DNA from: Lysobacter alkalisoli
GTDB lineage: Bacteria > Pseudomonadota > Gammaproteobacteria > Xanthomonadales > Xanthomonadaceae
Assembly: GCF_006547045.1 (NCBI RefSeq)
Contig: NZ_CP041242.1
Coordinates: 2,242,001-2,306,000 of the forward strand
DNA: 64,000 bases
Reading direction: 5' to 3'
Each line of letters begins with the position of its first letter. The stretch's first letter is position 1. Under the pieces are notes generated by a model. It saw only the letters and a program-made list of their open reading frames with translations, did not search any database and was not told where the DNA came from. Of the stretch, positions 35,252-43,768 are shown piece by piece. The position numbers were made by a program, and so were the translations under genes.

Positions 35252-35962
35252 TTACCCCCACGTCAGACAAGTATAGGAACCGCCCCTGAGGGAAGAGTAG
35301 TAGCTCGGCAGATTAAAACTGGGCTTGGTTAGCAGATGTATTAAGCCAGAACCAGTCGACGCGGCCAACCGGAGCCCTGGCCACATATCATCATCCCGAG
35401 AAACTAGTGCCACTCCAAAACCGTTCTGGGATGCGTAGATCAGATCAACCACCAGCATTGAGTCGACGACTTTTTGTTCACCACGCTCAAGCACAGCAGC
35501 GCCTTTAACCGTACAGCCGTCAGTGCTACATCCACTATCGAAGAAACGAACAAACCCTGCGCATGGACACTCAGCAGGGTTGGCACACCCTCTCCAAGGT
35601 GAACGCTTACACCTCAGATTCTTCTGCGCCTCGCGTCTTCGGAAAGTGTTGTCGACTAGTGTTGACGGATCGGCCAGCAGGGAGTTTGCAAGCTCTAGAT
35701 TGACCAGCAAGGAGGATCCGCTTTCCCTCAAAAAAGTGATGGGCCCCAACGACGCAATCTCCCTTGTGAGTAGCTGCCCATTGCGAGTCATTCGACCCTG
35801 CTCATACCATCCGCCATAGAGTCGAACCCTCACTCGACTCGCATCAGCCGTCAACGTGCCGTCACACAACCTTAGGATCTTTCTGCCTACGTATTCAAGC
35901 CCATGGCGCGACTCCCCTACTTCGATATTATCGAAGTCAACTAACACTAGAATTTCGCTCAC
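35252..35962 (-). CDS. NYN/PIN-like ribonuclease-fold protein, partner of the NACHT gene
   Basis: Starting at GTG 35962 after GGGGGGCAAC, the 236-residue protein has a NYN (LabA/DUF88) metal-site pattern: LVLVDFDNIEVG (Asp9, Asp11, Asn12), KVVDSMLVVDLIYAS (Asp167, Asp173) and VALVSRDDDMWPGL (Asp190-192). NYN enzymes are RNases. A Cys-rich insert (Cys118, 126, 132, 134, 145, 150) in the middle may bind zinc. Its stop lies one base before the NACHT start. It is the likely effector nuclease of the pair (inference). Confidence 0.72.
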   Translation of the reverse strand: MSEILVLVDFDNIEVGESRHGLEYVGRKILRLCDGTLTADASRVRVRLYGGWYEQGRMTRNGQLLTREIASLGPITFLRESGSSLLVNLELANSLLADPSTLVDNTFRRREAQKNLRCKRSPWRGCANPAECPCAGFVRFFDSGCSTDGCTVKGAAVLERGEQKVVDSMLVVDLIYASQNGFGVALVSRDDDMWPGLRLAASTGSGLIHLLTKPSFNLPSYYSSLRGGSYTCLTWG

Positions 35963-35993
35963 ACGTTGCCCCCCATCTTCCCGTGTCAGGTTT

Positions 35994-36354
35994 CACATAT
36001 TCCTACGATACTCCCCACCCACCTCATACAACGCGTGCGAGATCTGCTCCGGGCTGTGGGTCTTCACGGCCTCCATGAGCGATTCAAACACATTCTGGCG
36101 TTCGCGGGCGGTGGATTGTAGGTAGGCGAGCCGGGGGCAAACCCATCCCCACCCCGGCCCTCCCCTTGAAGGGGAGGGAGAAGAGCGGCGTTGCGCAGCT
36201 ACCGGAAGTTGGCACCGTTGTCGATCTGCTGGCCCTTCTCGCCTTCTGTGCTGCGGATCAGTTCGATCTCGGTGACGACGTCGCCGGCGTGCTTCTTGGG
36301 CAGGTAGGTGTTGGCGCCGATCAGGGGCAGGCTGCCGTCGTGCTTTTTTTGCAT
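35994..36354 (-). pseudogene. Duplicated 3' end of icmF, decayed
   Basis: The stretch is collinear with the last ~390 bases of icmF (36962 onward): both end in the codons for GGEYRRNM, and both carry a hairpin repeat at the same point. In this copy, GAN FR is followed by an in-frame TAG (about 36201), and the repeat is a different version with the core CCCCTTGAAGGGG. It lies directly upstream of the NYN-NACHT operon, so that operon's promoter must be in or beyond it. Confidence 0.85.
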
Positions 36355-36395
36355 TCGGAGTACCTCTCCTGCTGACTGAACCTCACAACCAGGAC

Positions 36396-36887
36396 TCAGG
36401 GGCAGTGCTGCGTTCTTGAGTTGAGCATTGCACCATTCGGGCAGCGGCGCCGAAGCTCGTCCCTCAACGCCTTACTTCGCGCACTCGCTGCCTGCATGCG
36501 CTGCTGCCAGACAGCATTTAGTGCCTTGACCTCATCCCCCGCGTCGGTGAGGGACATGCTCTTGGCGCGTATTCTGAGTTCGTCCACGGCACGCTGGTAA
36601 TCGGCTTGCAAGCGCCGCTCCTCATCGTGCACGGCCATGATCTGCTGATGAAGCGCAGCCAAGTCACTTGCCGGGGCGGCAGGCGCAACGGCGGGTCCCG
36701 GGCGTCCGGCAGTTGAAGGCGCGGCCCGGTGGGGCGGCGTGTCAGGCGCACCGTCGCAGGCGGTGTCCTGATACACCGTGTTTCTGCCCGAGGAACATTT
36801 GTAGACCTGGCCCACTCCGACATTCGGAACCGCCATCGCGATGGCGAGAACAGCCAGCAGCCGCCCAATTGAACCGTGTGTTCGCAT
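36396..36887 (-). CDS. DUF4124-domain exported protein
   Basis: This 163-residue protein has a signal peptide (LLAVLAIAMAVPNVGVG) and the DUF4124 core QVYKCSSGRNTVYQDTACDG with its Cys pair. A Pro/Ala linker follows, then a helical Arg/Glu-rich tail (DEERRLQADYQRAVDELRIR) and a final Cys pair. Such envelope proteins are common in xanthomonads and uncharacterised. It sits between the complete icmF and the broken 3' copy. Confidence 0.75.
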   Translation of the reverse strand: MRTHGSIGRLLAVLAIAMAVPNVGVGQVYKCSSGRNTVYQDTACDGAPDTPPHRAAPSTAGRPGPAVAPAAPASDLAALHQQIMAVHDEERRLQADYQRAVDELRIRAKSMSLTDAGDEVKALNAVWQQRMQAASARSKALRDELRRRCPNGAMLNSRTQHCP

Positions 36888-36961
36888 TCCCTGCTTTCCC
36901 CCTGTCTAGTTTTCTATGCAGAAGCTGCCAGCGCGAGGCGCATAGCCACTGCAGCCACACC

Positions 36962-39900
36962 TTACATATTCCGCCGATACTCCCCACCCACGTCATACAG
37001 CGCATGGCTGATCTGCCCCAGGCTGTGGGTCTTGACGGCCTCCATCAGCGATTCAAACACATTCCGGCGCTCGCGGGCGGTGTTCTGGAGGTAGGTTAGG
37101 CCTGAGTTGCCCTCACCCTGCCCTCTCCCGCTGGCGGGAGAGGGTTCCAAACCGTTGCGGAGCTGCTGGAAGTTGGCGACGTTGTCGATCTGCTGGCCTT
37201 TCTCGCCTTCCGTGCTGCGGATCAGTTCGATCTCGGTGACGATGTCGCCGGCGTGCTCCTTGGGCAGGTAGGTGTTGACGCCGATCAGGGGCAGGCTGCC
37301 GTCGTGCTTCTTGTGCTCGTAGTAGAGGCTTTCTTCCTGGATCTTGCCGCGCTGGTACATGGTGTCCATGGCGCCGAGGACGCCGCCGCGCTCGCTGATG
37401 GCTTCGAACTCCTTGTAGACGGCCTCTTCAACGATGTCGGTGAGCTTGTCGACGATGAAGCTGCCCTGCCAGGGGTTCTCGCAGAAGTTCAGCCCCAGCT
37501 CCTTGTTGATGATCATCTGGATGGCGACGGCGCGGCGCACGCTCTCTTCGGTCGGCGTGGTGATGGCCTCGTCGTAGGCGTTGGTGTGCAGGCTGTTGCA
37601 GTTATCGAACAGGGCGTACAGGGCCTGCAGGGTGGTGCGGATGTCGTTGAACTGGATTTCCTGCGCGTGCAGGGAGCGGCCGCTGGTCTGGATGTGGTAC
37701 TTCATCATCTGGCTGCGGCTGCTTGCGCCGTAGCGCTCGCGCATGGCGCGGGCCCAGATGCGGCGGGCGACGCGGCCGATGACGGTGTACTCCGGGTCCA
37801 TGCCGTTGGAGAAGAAGAACGACAGGTTGGGCGCGAAGTCGTCGATCTTCATGCCGCGCGCGAGGTAGTACTCGACGATGGTGAAGCCGTTGGACAGGGT
37901 GAAGGCGAGCTGGCTGATCGGGTTCGCGCCGGCTTCGGCGATGTGGTAGCCGGAGATCGACACCGAGTAGAAGTTGCGCACGCCCTTGTCGACGAAGTAC
38001 TGCTGGATGTCGCCCATCATGCGCAGGGCGAACTCGGTGCTGAAGATGCAGGTGTTCTGGGCCTGGTCTTCCTTGAGGATGTCGGCCTGCACGGTGCCGC
38101 GCACGGTCTTGAGGGTGTCGGCCTTGATGCGGGCGTAGGTTTCGGCATCGACGACCTGGTCGCCGGTAACGCCGAGCAGGCCGAGGCCGAGGCCGTCATT
38201 CGTTTCGGGCAGGGTGCCGCTGTATTCGGGGCGTCTCTTGCCCTCGAACAGCTTTTCGATGGTGTCGTGGGCGGCGTCCCAGCGTGACTGGTCCTCGCGC
38301 AGGTATTTCTCGACCTGCTGGTCGATGGCGGTGTTCATGAACATCGCCAGGATCATCGGCGCGGGGCCGTTGATGGTCATCGACACGCTGGTGGTCGGCG
38401 CGCACAGGTCGAAGCCGGAGTACAGCTTCTTCATGTCGTCGAGTGTGGCGATGTTGACGCCGGAGTTGCCGATCTTGCCGAAGATGTCCGGGCGCGGCGC
38501 CGGGTCCTCGCCATAGAGGGTGACCGAGTCGAACGCGGTGGACAGGCGCGCGGCGGGCTGGCCGACGGACAGGTAATGGAAGCGGCGGTTGGTGCGCTCG
38601 GGCGTGCCCTCGCCGGCGAACATGCGGATCGGGTCCTCGCCGCTGCGGCGGTACGGGTAGACGCCGCCGGTGTACGGGTAGGCACCAGGCAGGTTTTCCT
38701 TCTGCAGGAACACCAGCAGCTCGCCCCATGACTTGTAGGTGGGCGCGGCGATCTTCGGGATCTGCTGGTGGCTGAGCGATTCGCGGTAGTTCTCGACGCG
38801 GATGGTCTTGTCGCGGACCTGGTACTCGTTGACCTCGTCGGTGATCGACTTGAGGCGGGCTGGCCATTCGCGCAGCAGTTTGAGGGCTTCGGAGGAGAGC
38901 GACTGGATGGCGTCGTTGTAGCGTTGGCGCAGGGTCAGCAGGGTCTTGTCTGCTTTCGCTCCCTCTCCCGCTTGCGGGAGAGGGCTGGGGTGAGGGGCTT
39001 TTCCGCCAGAGGCGCCCTCATCCGCCCTTCGGGCACGTTGATTCACCACATCCTTGTGGCTCACCCTCCGGGCGACTTCGTCGTCCAAATCGGCAATCCA
39101 TGCCGATTTGTCTCCCGCATGCGGGAGAAGGGATTCTGCGTCGTAAAGATCCAGGGCCTTTGGCAGCTTGTCGTCCTCGAGCGATTCAAGCGCCTGCCAG
39201 CAGCTCTGCGCGCGGTCGGCGATCTCGGCCTCGGTCTCGATCTGCGTGTTGATCGCCCTGCCCTGTTCGGCGATCTCGGCGAGGTAGCGCGCGCGGTTGC
39301 CGGGAATCAGGACGGTCGCGCGCGGTTCTTTCAGCGAGGTGTCGATGTTCGGGGTGAAGTCGCAGCGGGGAGAAAAAATGGGGTCAGAGTCATTTTTCGA
39401 CTCTTTGCCCGCCTCCCCTTTGCCTTCTGCCTTCGAAAAATGACTCTGACCCCATTTTTCCTTCAGCAGGCGGCACAGGTTGGCGAACATCCAGCTGATG
39501 CCGGGGTCGTTGAACTGGCTGGCGATGGTCGGGTAGACCGGCACGTCCTCGTCCTTCATCGAGAACGCGACGCGGTTGCGCTTCCACTGCTTGCGCACGT
39601 CGCGCAGCGCATCTTCCGCGCCACGCTTGTCGAACTTGTTGAGCACGACGAGTTCGGCGAAGTCGAGCATGTCGATCTTCTCGAGCTGGCTCGGGGCGCC
39701 GAAGTCGCTGGTCATCACGTACATCGGGAAGTCGACCAGGTCGACGATCTCCGAGTCGCTCTGGCCGATGCCGGCGGTCTCGACGATGACCAGGTCGTAG
39801 CCCAGGCCCTTGAGGAAGGCGATGGAATCCTGCAGCACCGCGTTGGTGGCGGCGTGTTGCCGGCGGGTCGCCATCGAGCGCATGTAGACGCGCCTGGAGC

Positions 39901-40711
39901 GCAGCGAGTTCATGCGGATGCGGTCGCCGAGCAGCGCGCCGCCGGTGCGGCGACGGGTCGGGTCGACCGATACCACCGCGATGCGCATTTCCGGGAAGCT
40001 GGCGAGGAATCGGTTGAGCAGTTCATCGGTCACCGAGGACTTGCCGGCGCCGCCGGTTCCGGTGATGCCGACGACCGGAGTGGACCGGCGCGACTCGGAC
40101 GCCTGCGGCTGGGCCCAGGCTTTGCGCAACATGGCCATCTCCGCATCGGAGAAGTGGCCGTCCTCGATCGCGCTGAGCATGCGTCCGATCGCGATCTCGT
40201 CGTCGATGTCCGGCAGCGGATGCTGGTCGAGATCATCCGGCATGCCGTTGGTCTGGCGGGACTGGTCGGCGCGACGCACGACATCCTCGATCATCGCCAC
40301 CAGGCCCATGTGCATGCCGTCGTTGGGATGGTAGATGCGCTCCACGCCGTAGCTCTGCAGCTCGCGGATCTCCTCCGGCGTGATGGTGCCGCCACCGCCG
40401 CCGAACACGCGGATATGGCCGGCACCGCGCTCGGCGAGCATGTCGACCATGTACTTGAAGTATTCGACGTGGCCGCCCTGGTAGGACGACAGCGCGATGC
40501 CGTCGGCATCTTCCTGCAGCGCGGCGCGGACGACGTCCTCGACCGAGCGGTTATGGCCGAGATGGATCACTTCCGCGCCCTGCCCCTGGATCAGCCGGCG
40601 CATGATGTTGATCGCGGCGTCATGGCCGTCGAACAGGCTCGCGGCGGTGACAAAGCGCAGCGGTGTGGCGTCGGTTTCGGCCTGGGGAAGTTGACTGGCG
40701 GGAGTGCTCAT
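36962..40711 (-). CDS. icmF: Fused isobutyryl-CoA mutase/GTPase IcmF with three in-frame repeat insertions
   Basis: The 1249-residue enzyme starts at ATG 40711. An N-terminal B12-binding domain ([11 protein letters not shown], about 27-37), a MeaI-like GTPase (P-loop [12 protein letters not shown], 215-226) and a C-terminal mutase domain with [18 protein letters not shown] and [19 protein letters not shown] are all present. It interconverts isobutyryl-CoA and butyryl-CoA (or related acyl-CoAs). It is about 150 residues longer than usual IcmF (~1090). Repeat DNA is translated at about residues 418-446, 527-583 and 1188-1203, all in linkers or loops. Confidence 0.88.
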   Translation of the reverse strand: MSTPASQLPQAETDATPLRFVTAASLFDGHDAAINIMRRLIQGQGAEVIHLGHNRSVEDVVRAALQEDADGIALSSYQGGHVEYFKYMVDMLAERGAGHIRVFGGGGGTITPEEIRELQSYGVERIYHPNDGMHMGLVAMIEDVVRRADQSRQTNGMPDDLDQHPLPDIDDEIAIGRMLSAIEDGHFSDAEMAMLRKAWAQPQASESRRSTPVVGITGTGGAGKSSVTDELLNRFLASFPEMRIAVVSVDPTRRRTGGALLGDRIRMNSLRSRRVYMRSMATRRQHAATNAVLQDSIAFLKGLGYDLVIVETAGIGQSDSEIVDLVDFPMYVMTSDFGAPSQLEKIDMLDFAELVVLNKFDKRGAEDALRDVRKQWKRNRVAFSMKDEDVPVYPTIASQFNDPGISWMFANLCRLLKEKWGQSHFSKAEGKGEAGKESKNDSDPIFSPRCDFTPNIDTSLKEPRATVLIPGNRARYLAEIAEQGRAINTQIETEAEIADRAQSCWQALESLEDDKLPKALDLYDAESLLPHAGDKSAWIADLDDEVARRVSHKDVVNQRARRADEGASGGKAPHPSPLPQAGEGAKADKTLLTLRQRYNDAIQSLSSEALKLLREWPARLKSITDEVNEYQVRDKTIRVENYRESLSHQQIPKIAAPTYKSWGELLVFLQKENLPGAYPYTGGVYPYRRSGEDPIRMFAGEGTPERTNRRFHYLSVGQPAARLSTAFDSVTLYGEDPAPRPDIFGKIGNSGVNIATLDDMKKLYSGFDLCAPTTSVSMTINGPAPMILAMFMNTAIDQQVEKYLREDQSRWDAAHDTIEKLFEGKRRPEYSGTLPETNDGLGLGLLGVTGDQVVDAETYARIKADTLKTVRGTVQADILKEDQAQNTCIFSTEFALRMMGDIQQYFVDKGVRNFYSVSISGYHIAEAGANPISQLAFTLSNGFTIVEYYLARGMKIDDFAPNLSFFFSNGMDPEYTVIGRVARRIWARAMRERYGASSRSQMMKYHIQTSGRSLHAQEIQFNDIRTTLQALYALFDNCNSLHTNAYDEAITTPTEESVRRAVAIQMIINKELGLNFCENPWQGSFIVDKLTDIVEEAVYKEFEAISERGGVLGAMDTMYQRGKIQEESLYYEHKKHDGSLPLIGVNTYLPKEHAGDIVTEIELIRSTEGEKGQQIDNVANFQQLRNGLEPSPASGRGQGEGNSGLTYLQNTARERRNVFESLMEAVKTHSLGQISHALYDVGGEYRRNM
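37121..37144. repeat. Hairpin repeat inside icmF (C-terminal insertion)
   Basis: CCCTCTCCCGC and GCGGGAGAGGG form a stem translated as [12 protein letters not shown], which is not part of the mutase fold. The broken icmF copy has a diverged repeat at the same point. Confidence 0.75.
38961..39133. repeat. Composite ~170-bp repeat inside icmF
   Basis: It is bounded by CCCTCTCCCGC/GCGGGAGAGGG (38961-38984) and TCTCCCGCATGCGGGAGA (39111-39128), with further internal dyads such as GGCAATCCATGCC. It is translated as [18 protein letters not shown] to [13 protein letters not shown], the signature of a dispersed proteobacterial repeat, in the GTPase-mutase linker. Confidence 0.75.
39374..39459. repeat. 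Perfect 27-bp inverted repeat inside icmF
   Basis: The arms 39374-39400 and 39433-39459 are exact reverse complements (core GGGGTCAGAGTCATTTTTCG), with a 32-base loop. It is the GGGGTCAGAGT RAYT-associated family, here in a coding region and translated as [13 protein letters not shown] to KNDSDPIFS without a stop. Confidence 0.9.
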
Positions 40712-40780
40712 GGATGCGACTCGATACGGTTGAGGCAATTCTGGAATTGTAGCGTGGCAGCCTGACGGAGCCTGGCTTTC

Positions 40781-40822
40781 ATACCACTTCAATACCAGCT
40801 GTTGCCGCATGCCATACCACTT
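40781..40822. promoter_or_regulatory. Helically phased ATACCA direct repeats upstream of icmF
   Basis: ATACCACTT occurs at 40781 and 40814, and ATACCA also at 40792: spacings of 11 and 22 bases, whole turns of the helix. They lie about 70-110 bases upstream of the icmF start, in the 355-base gap between the divergent icmF and leucine dehydrogenase genes, which otherwise holds no gene. A regulator site is plausible but unproved. Confidence 0.4.
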
Positions 40823-41066
40823 GGCGGGAAACGGAAACGCCCTCCAATTCATGCGGCGACGCAACATCGAAGATACGTAGCCGTATCCAACTAATGGATT
40901 AGACTAGCGCCCCTGCGGCGGCCCCAACTGCGCGCCGTGCAGAAGCCGGATCGGGTATGGCGATATCAACCAACCCGGTTCAACTCCCCAAAAAGAAAAT
41001 ACTGTCGGCGCCAATGCACCGTGCTTCACATCCAGTGCATTGGGCCTCGTCGACACGGAGCACCCG

Positions 41067-42173
41067 ATGATTTTCGAAACCCTCGAAAGCTACGGCCACG
41101 AGCAGGTCGTGTTTTGTCACAACCAGGACGCAGGCCTGAAGGCGATAATCGCGATCCACAACACCGTGCTTGGCCCGTCGCTGGGCGGCCTGCGCATGTG
41201 GCCGTACAAGACCGAGCAGGATGCGCTCAACGACGTGCTCCGCCTGTCGCGCGGCATGACCTACAAGAACGCGGTGGCCGGCCTGAACATCGGCGGCGGC
41301 AAGGCGGTGATCATCGGCGATCCGGCCAAGGACAAGTCCGAGGCGCTGTTCCGCGCGTTCGGCAAGTGCGTCGATTCGCTGGGTGGCCGCTACATCACCG
41401 CCGAGGACGTCGGCATCGACGTCAACGACATGGAGTACGTGTACCGCGAGACCGAGTACGTCACCGGCGTGCACCAGGTCCACGGCGGTTCGGGCGATCC
41501 GTCGCCGTTCACCGCCTACGGCACCCTGCAGGGCCTGATGGCGGCTCTGAACAAGCGCTTCGGCGACGAGGAAGTCGGCAAGTACAGCTTTGCCGTGCAG
41601 GGCCTGGGCCACGTCGGCATGGAGTTCGTGAAGCTGCTCAAGGAGCGCGGCGCGAAGATCTTCGTCACCGACATCAACCAGGGTCTGGTCGACAAGGCGG
41701 TGAGCGAGTACGGCGCCGAGGCGGTGGGTCTGGATGAGATCTACGACGTCAACGCCGATGTCTATTCGCCGTGCGCGCTGGGCGGCACCGTCAACGAGCA
41801 GACCCTGCCGCGCCTGAAGGCGAAGGTGATCTGCGGCGCGGCCAACAACCAGCTGGCCAACAACGCGATCGGCGACGAAGTGTCCAAGCGCGGCATCCTG
41901 TACGCGCCGGACTACGCGGTCAACGCAGGCGGCGTGATGAACGTGTCGCTGGAGATCGACGGCTACAACCGCGAGCGCGCAATGCGCATGATGCGGACGA
42001 TCTACCACAACCTCGGCCGTATCTTCGAGATCGCCGAGCGCGACGGCATCCCGACCTACCTGGCCGCCGACCGCATGGCCGAGGAGCGGATCGAGACCAT
42101 CGGCAAGCTCAAGCTGCCGATGGGCCGCACCGCGCCGCGCTTCCATGGGCGGATCCGCGGCGGCGGGCATTGA
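41067..42173 (+). CDS. ldh: Leucine (Leu/Val/Phe) dehydrogenase
   Basis: This 368-residue enzyme starts at ATG 41067 (CGGAG upstream). It shows the amino-acid dehydrogenase signature LGGLRMWPY, then GMTYKNAVAGLNIGGGKAVI with the catalytic Lys and Asp downstream (AEDVGIDVNDM). The NAD-binding loop is VQGLGHVGMEFVKLLKERGA. It oxidatively deaminates branched-chain amino acids to 2-oxo acids, the first step of the route whose later enzymes follow here. A strong terminator overlaps its stop. Confidence 0.9.
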   Translation: MIFETLESYGHEQVVFCHNQDAGLKAIIAIHNTVLGPSLGGLRMWPYKTEQDALNDVLRLSRGMTYKNAVAGLNIGGGKAVIIGDPAKDKSEALFRAFGKCVDSLGGRYITAEDVGIDVNDMEYVYRETEYVTGVHQVHGGSGDPSPFTAYGTLQGLMAALNKRFGDEEVGKYSFAVQGLGHVGMEFVKLLKERGAKIFVTDINQGLVDKAVSEYGAEAVGLDEIYDVNADVYSPCALGGTVNEQTLPRLKAKVICGAANNQLANNAIGDEVSKRGILYAPDYAVNAGGVMNVSLEIDGYNRERAMRMMRTIYHNLGRIFEIAERDGIPTYLAADRMAEERIETIGKLKLPMGRTAPRFHGRIRGGGH

Positions 42174-42195
42174 TCTGGACTGAGTCCAGATCAAT
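42169..42195. terminator. Palindromic terminator-like hairpin
   Basis: ATTGATCTGGACT (42169-42181) and AGTCCAGATCAAT (42183-42195) are perfect complements around a single G and include the leucine dehydrogenase stop codon. No T run follows, so it may be a bidirectional stop or a repeat. Confidence 0.5.
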
Positions 42196-42223
42196 CCCAA
42201 GGTTTGCGCAAGCAAACCTTGGG
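42196..42223. repeat. Short dyad repeat CCCAAGGTTTGC
   Basis: CCCAAGGTTTGC and GCAAACCTTGGG form a 12-bp stem with loop GCAA. The same element, slightly changed, recurs at 43714-43740 on the other side of the isovaleryl-CoA dehydrogenase gene. Confidence 0.65.
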
Positions 42224-42338
42224 CCCCGCTGGAGTACATCCAGATCCCCCGCCGCTGTCGCGGCCGCCCCCCTTTACTAAAAGGGGGGCTCCACCAGCCG
42301 CCAGGCAATGGCGGTGTCCCCACTTCCAGGTAGGAGCC

Positions 42339-43496
42339 ATGCGTCCATTCCCGTTGGGTGAAGAAATCGACGCGCTTCGCGATGCGGTCCGCCGCTTCGC
42401 CGAGGCGGAGATCGCGCCGCGTGCAGAAGCCATCGACCACGAAAACGCCTTCCCGCAGGAGCTGTGGCCGAAGCTGGGCGAGATGGGCCTGCTTGGCATG
42501 ACCGTGCCGGGCGAGTTCGGCGGCAGCGAGATGGGCTTCCTCGCCCACCTGGTGGCGATGGAGGAAGTCTCGCGTGCATCCGGCTCGGTCGGCCTGAGCT
42601 ATGGCGCGCATTCCAATTTGTGCGTCAGCAACCTGTACGCCAACGGCAACCAAGCGCAGCGCGCGAAGTACCTGCCCAAGCTGTGCAGCGGCGAATGGAA
42701 GGGCGCGCTGGCGATGAGCGAACCGGGCGCGGGCTCGGACGTGGTCGGCTCGATGGGTTGTCGCGCCGAGCTGCGTGACGGCGTGTGGATCGCCAACGGC
42801 AACAAGATGTGGATCACCAACGGCCCCGAGGCCGATGTGCTGATCGTCTACATGCGCACCGCCAGCAGGGACGCGGGCAGCCAGTGCATGACCGCCTTCA
42901 TCGTCGAGAAGGGCATGAAGGGTTTTTCCACCGCGCAGAAGCTCGACAAGCTCGGCATGCGCGGCTCCAACACCTGCGAGCTGGTGTTCGAGGACTGCGA
43001 GATCCCGACCGAGAACGTGCTTGGAGAGGTCAACCAGGGCGTCAGGGTGCTGATGAGCGGCCTCAACACCGAGCGGCTGGTGCTGACCGGCGGCCCGATC
43101 GGCCTGATGCAGGCCGCGCTCGACATCGCCCTGCCCTACGTGCGCGAGCGCCGCCAGTTCGATGCGCCGATCGGCACCTTCGGCCTGATGCAGGGCAAGA
43201 TCGCCGACATGTACACCGCGCTGCAGTCGTCTCGTGCCTTCGCATACCAGGTCGCGCGCGACTACGACGCCGGCAGCAAGAGCCGCATCGACGCCGCCAG
43301 CTGCCTGCTGCACGCCTCCGAGGCGGCGGTGCAGGTCGCACTGGAGGCCATCCAGACGCTCGGCGGTAACGGCTACATCAACGAGTTCGCGACCGGCCGC
43401 ATCCTGCGCGACGCCAAGCTCTACGCCATCGGCGCCGGCACCAACGAGATCCGCCGCATGCTGATCGGACGGGAGCTGTTCGTCGGCAACAGCTGA
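42339..43496 (+). CDS. liuA: Isovaleryl-CoA dehydrogenase
   Basis: A 385-residue acyl-CoA dehydrogenase with AGGAG before ATG 42339. FAD/substrate motifs are [15 protein letters not shown] and [15 protein letters not shown]. The catalytic Glu sits in [19 protein letters not shown], the helix-G position characteristic of isovaleryl-CoA dehydrogenases rather than the C-terminal Glu of most paralogues. It ends with [20 protein letters not shown]. It oxidises isovaleryl-CoA to 3-methylcrotonyl-CoA and passes electrons to ETF. Confidence 0.92.
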   Translation: MRPFPLGEEIDALRDAVRRFAEAEIAPRAEAIDHENAFPQELWPKLGEMGLLGMTVPGEFGGSEMGFLAHLVAMEEVSRASGSVGLSYGAHSNLCVSNLYANGNQAQRAKYLPKLCSGEWKGALAMSEPGAGSDVVGSMGCRAELRDGVWIANGNKMWITNGPEADVLIVYMRTASRDAGSQCMTAFIVEKGMKGFSTAQKLDKLGMRGSNTCELVFEDCEIPTENVLGEVNQGVRVLMSGLNTERLVLTGGPIGLMQAALDIALPYVRERRQFDAPIGTFGLMQGKIADMYTALQSSRAFAYQVARDYDAGSKSRIDAASCLLHASEAAVQVALEAIQTLGGNGYINEFATGRILRDAKLYAIGAGTNEIRRMLIGRELFVGNS

Positions 43497-43533
43497 GGAC
43501 GACACCCCGCCGCGCCAGGTACCGCTTAACCCC

Positions 43534-43605
43534 GTAGCCCGGGTAAGCGAAGCGCACCCGGGGCCGAGTCGGAGCCCCCGGATGCGCTCCGCTTATCCGG
43601 GCTAC
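43534..43605. repeat. GTAGCCCGGG hairpin repeat
   Basis: GTAGCCCGGGTAAGCGAAGC and its imperfect complement (GCTCCGCTTATCCGGGCTAC) form a long stem. It is the same family as the perfect copy at 62076-62149 and a likely terminator after liuA. Confidence 0.75.
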
Positions 43606-43713
43606 AGGCTATTGCACCCGAAGAGTGGTTCCAGTAGCCCGATCAACAGCCCCTGAGTCAGGGGGCGATTCGCGCCGCAGGTGCGAATGGGGGTGTGGAA
43701 GCGCACGGCGGGG

Positions 43714-43764
43714 CCCAAGGTTTGCGCAGCAAACTTTGGGGATACCCGGGCACAGCCCGGGTAG
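43714..43764. repeat. CCCAAGGTTTGC dyad followed by a terminator-like stem
   Basis: CCCAAGGTTTGCGCAGCAAA (43714-43733) continues to CTTTGGG and repeats the dyad at 42196. TACCCGGGC / GCCCGGGTA (43744-43764) follows with a 3-base loop. It lies just beyond the 3' end of the autotransporter gene. Confidence 0.6.
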
Positions 43765-43768
43765 CCAC

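Noticed and set aside
36166-36375. Short plus-strand frame over the icmF duplicate
   Set aside because: Antisense shadow of the decayed icmF 3' copy.
40980-43505. 841-codon open frame on the minus strand across leucine dehydrogenase and liuA
   Set aside because: It is a high-GC shadow: low-complexity His/Ala/Asp-rich translation, antisense to two well-conserved enzymes in a coherent pathway.
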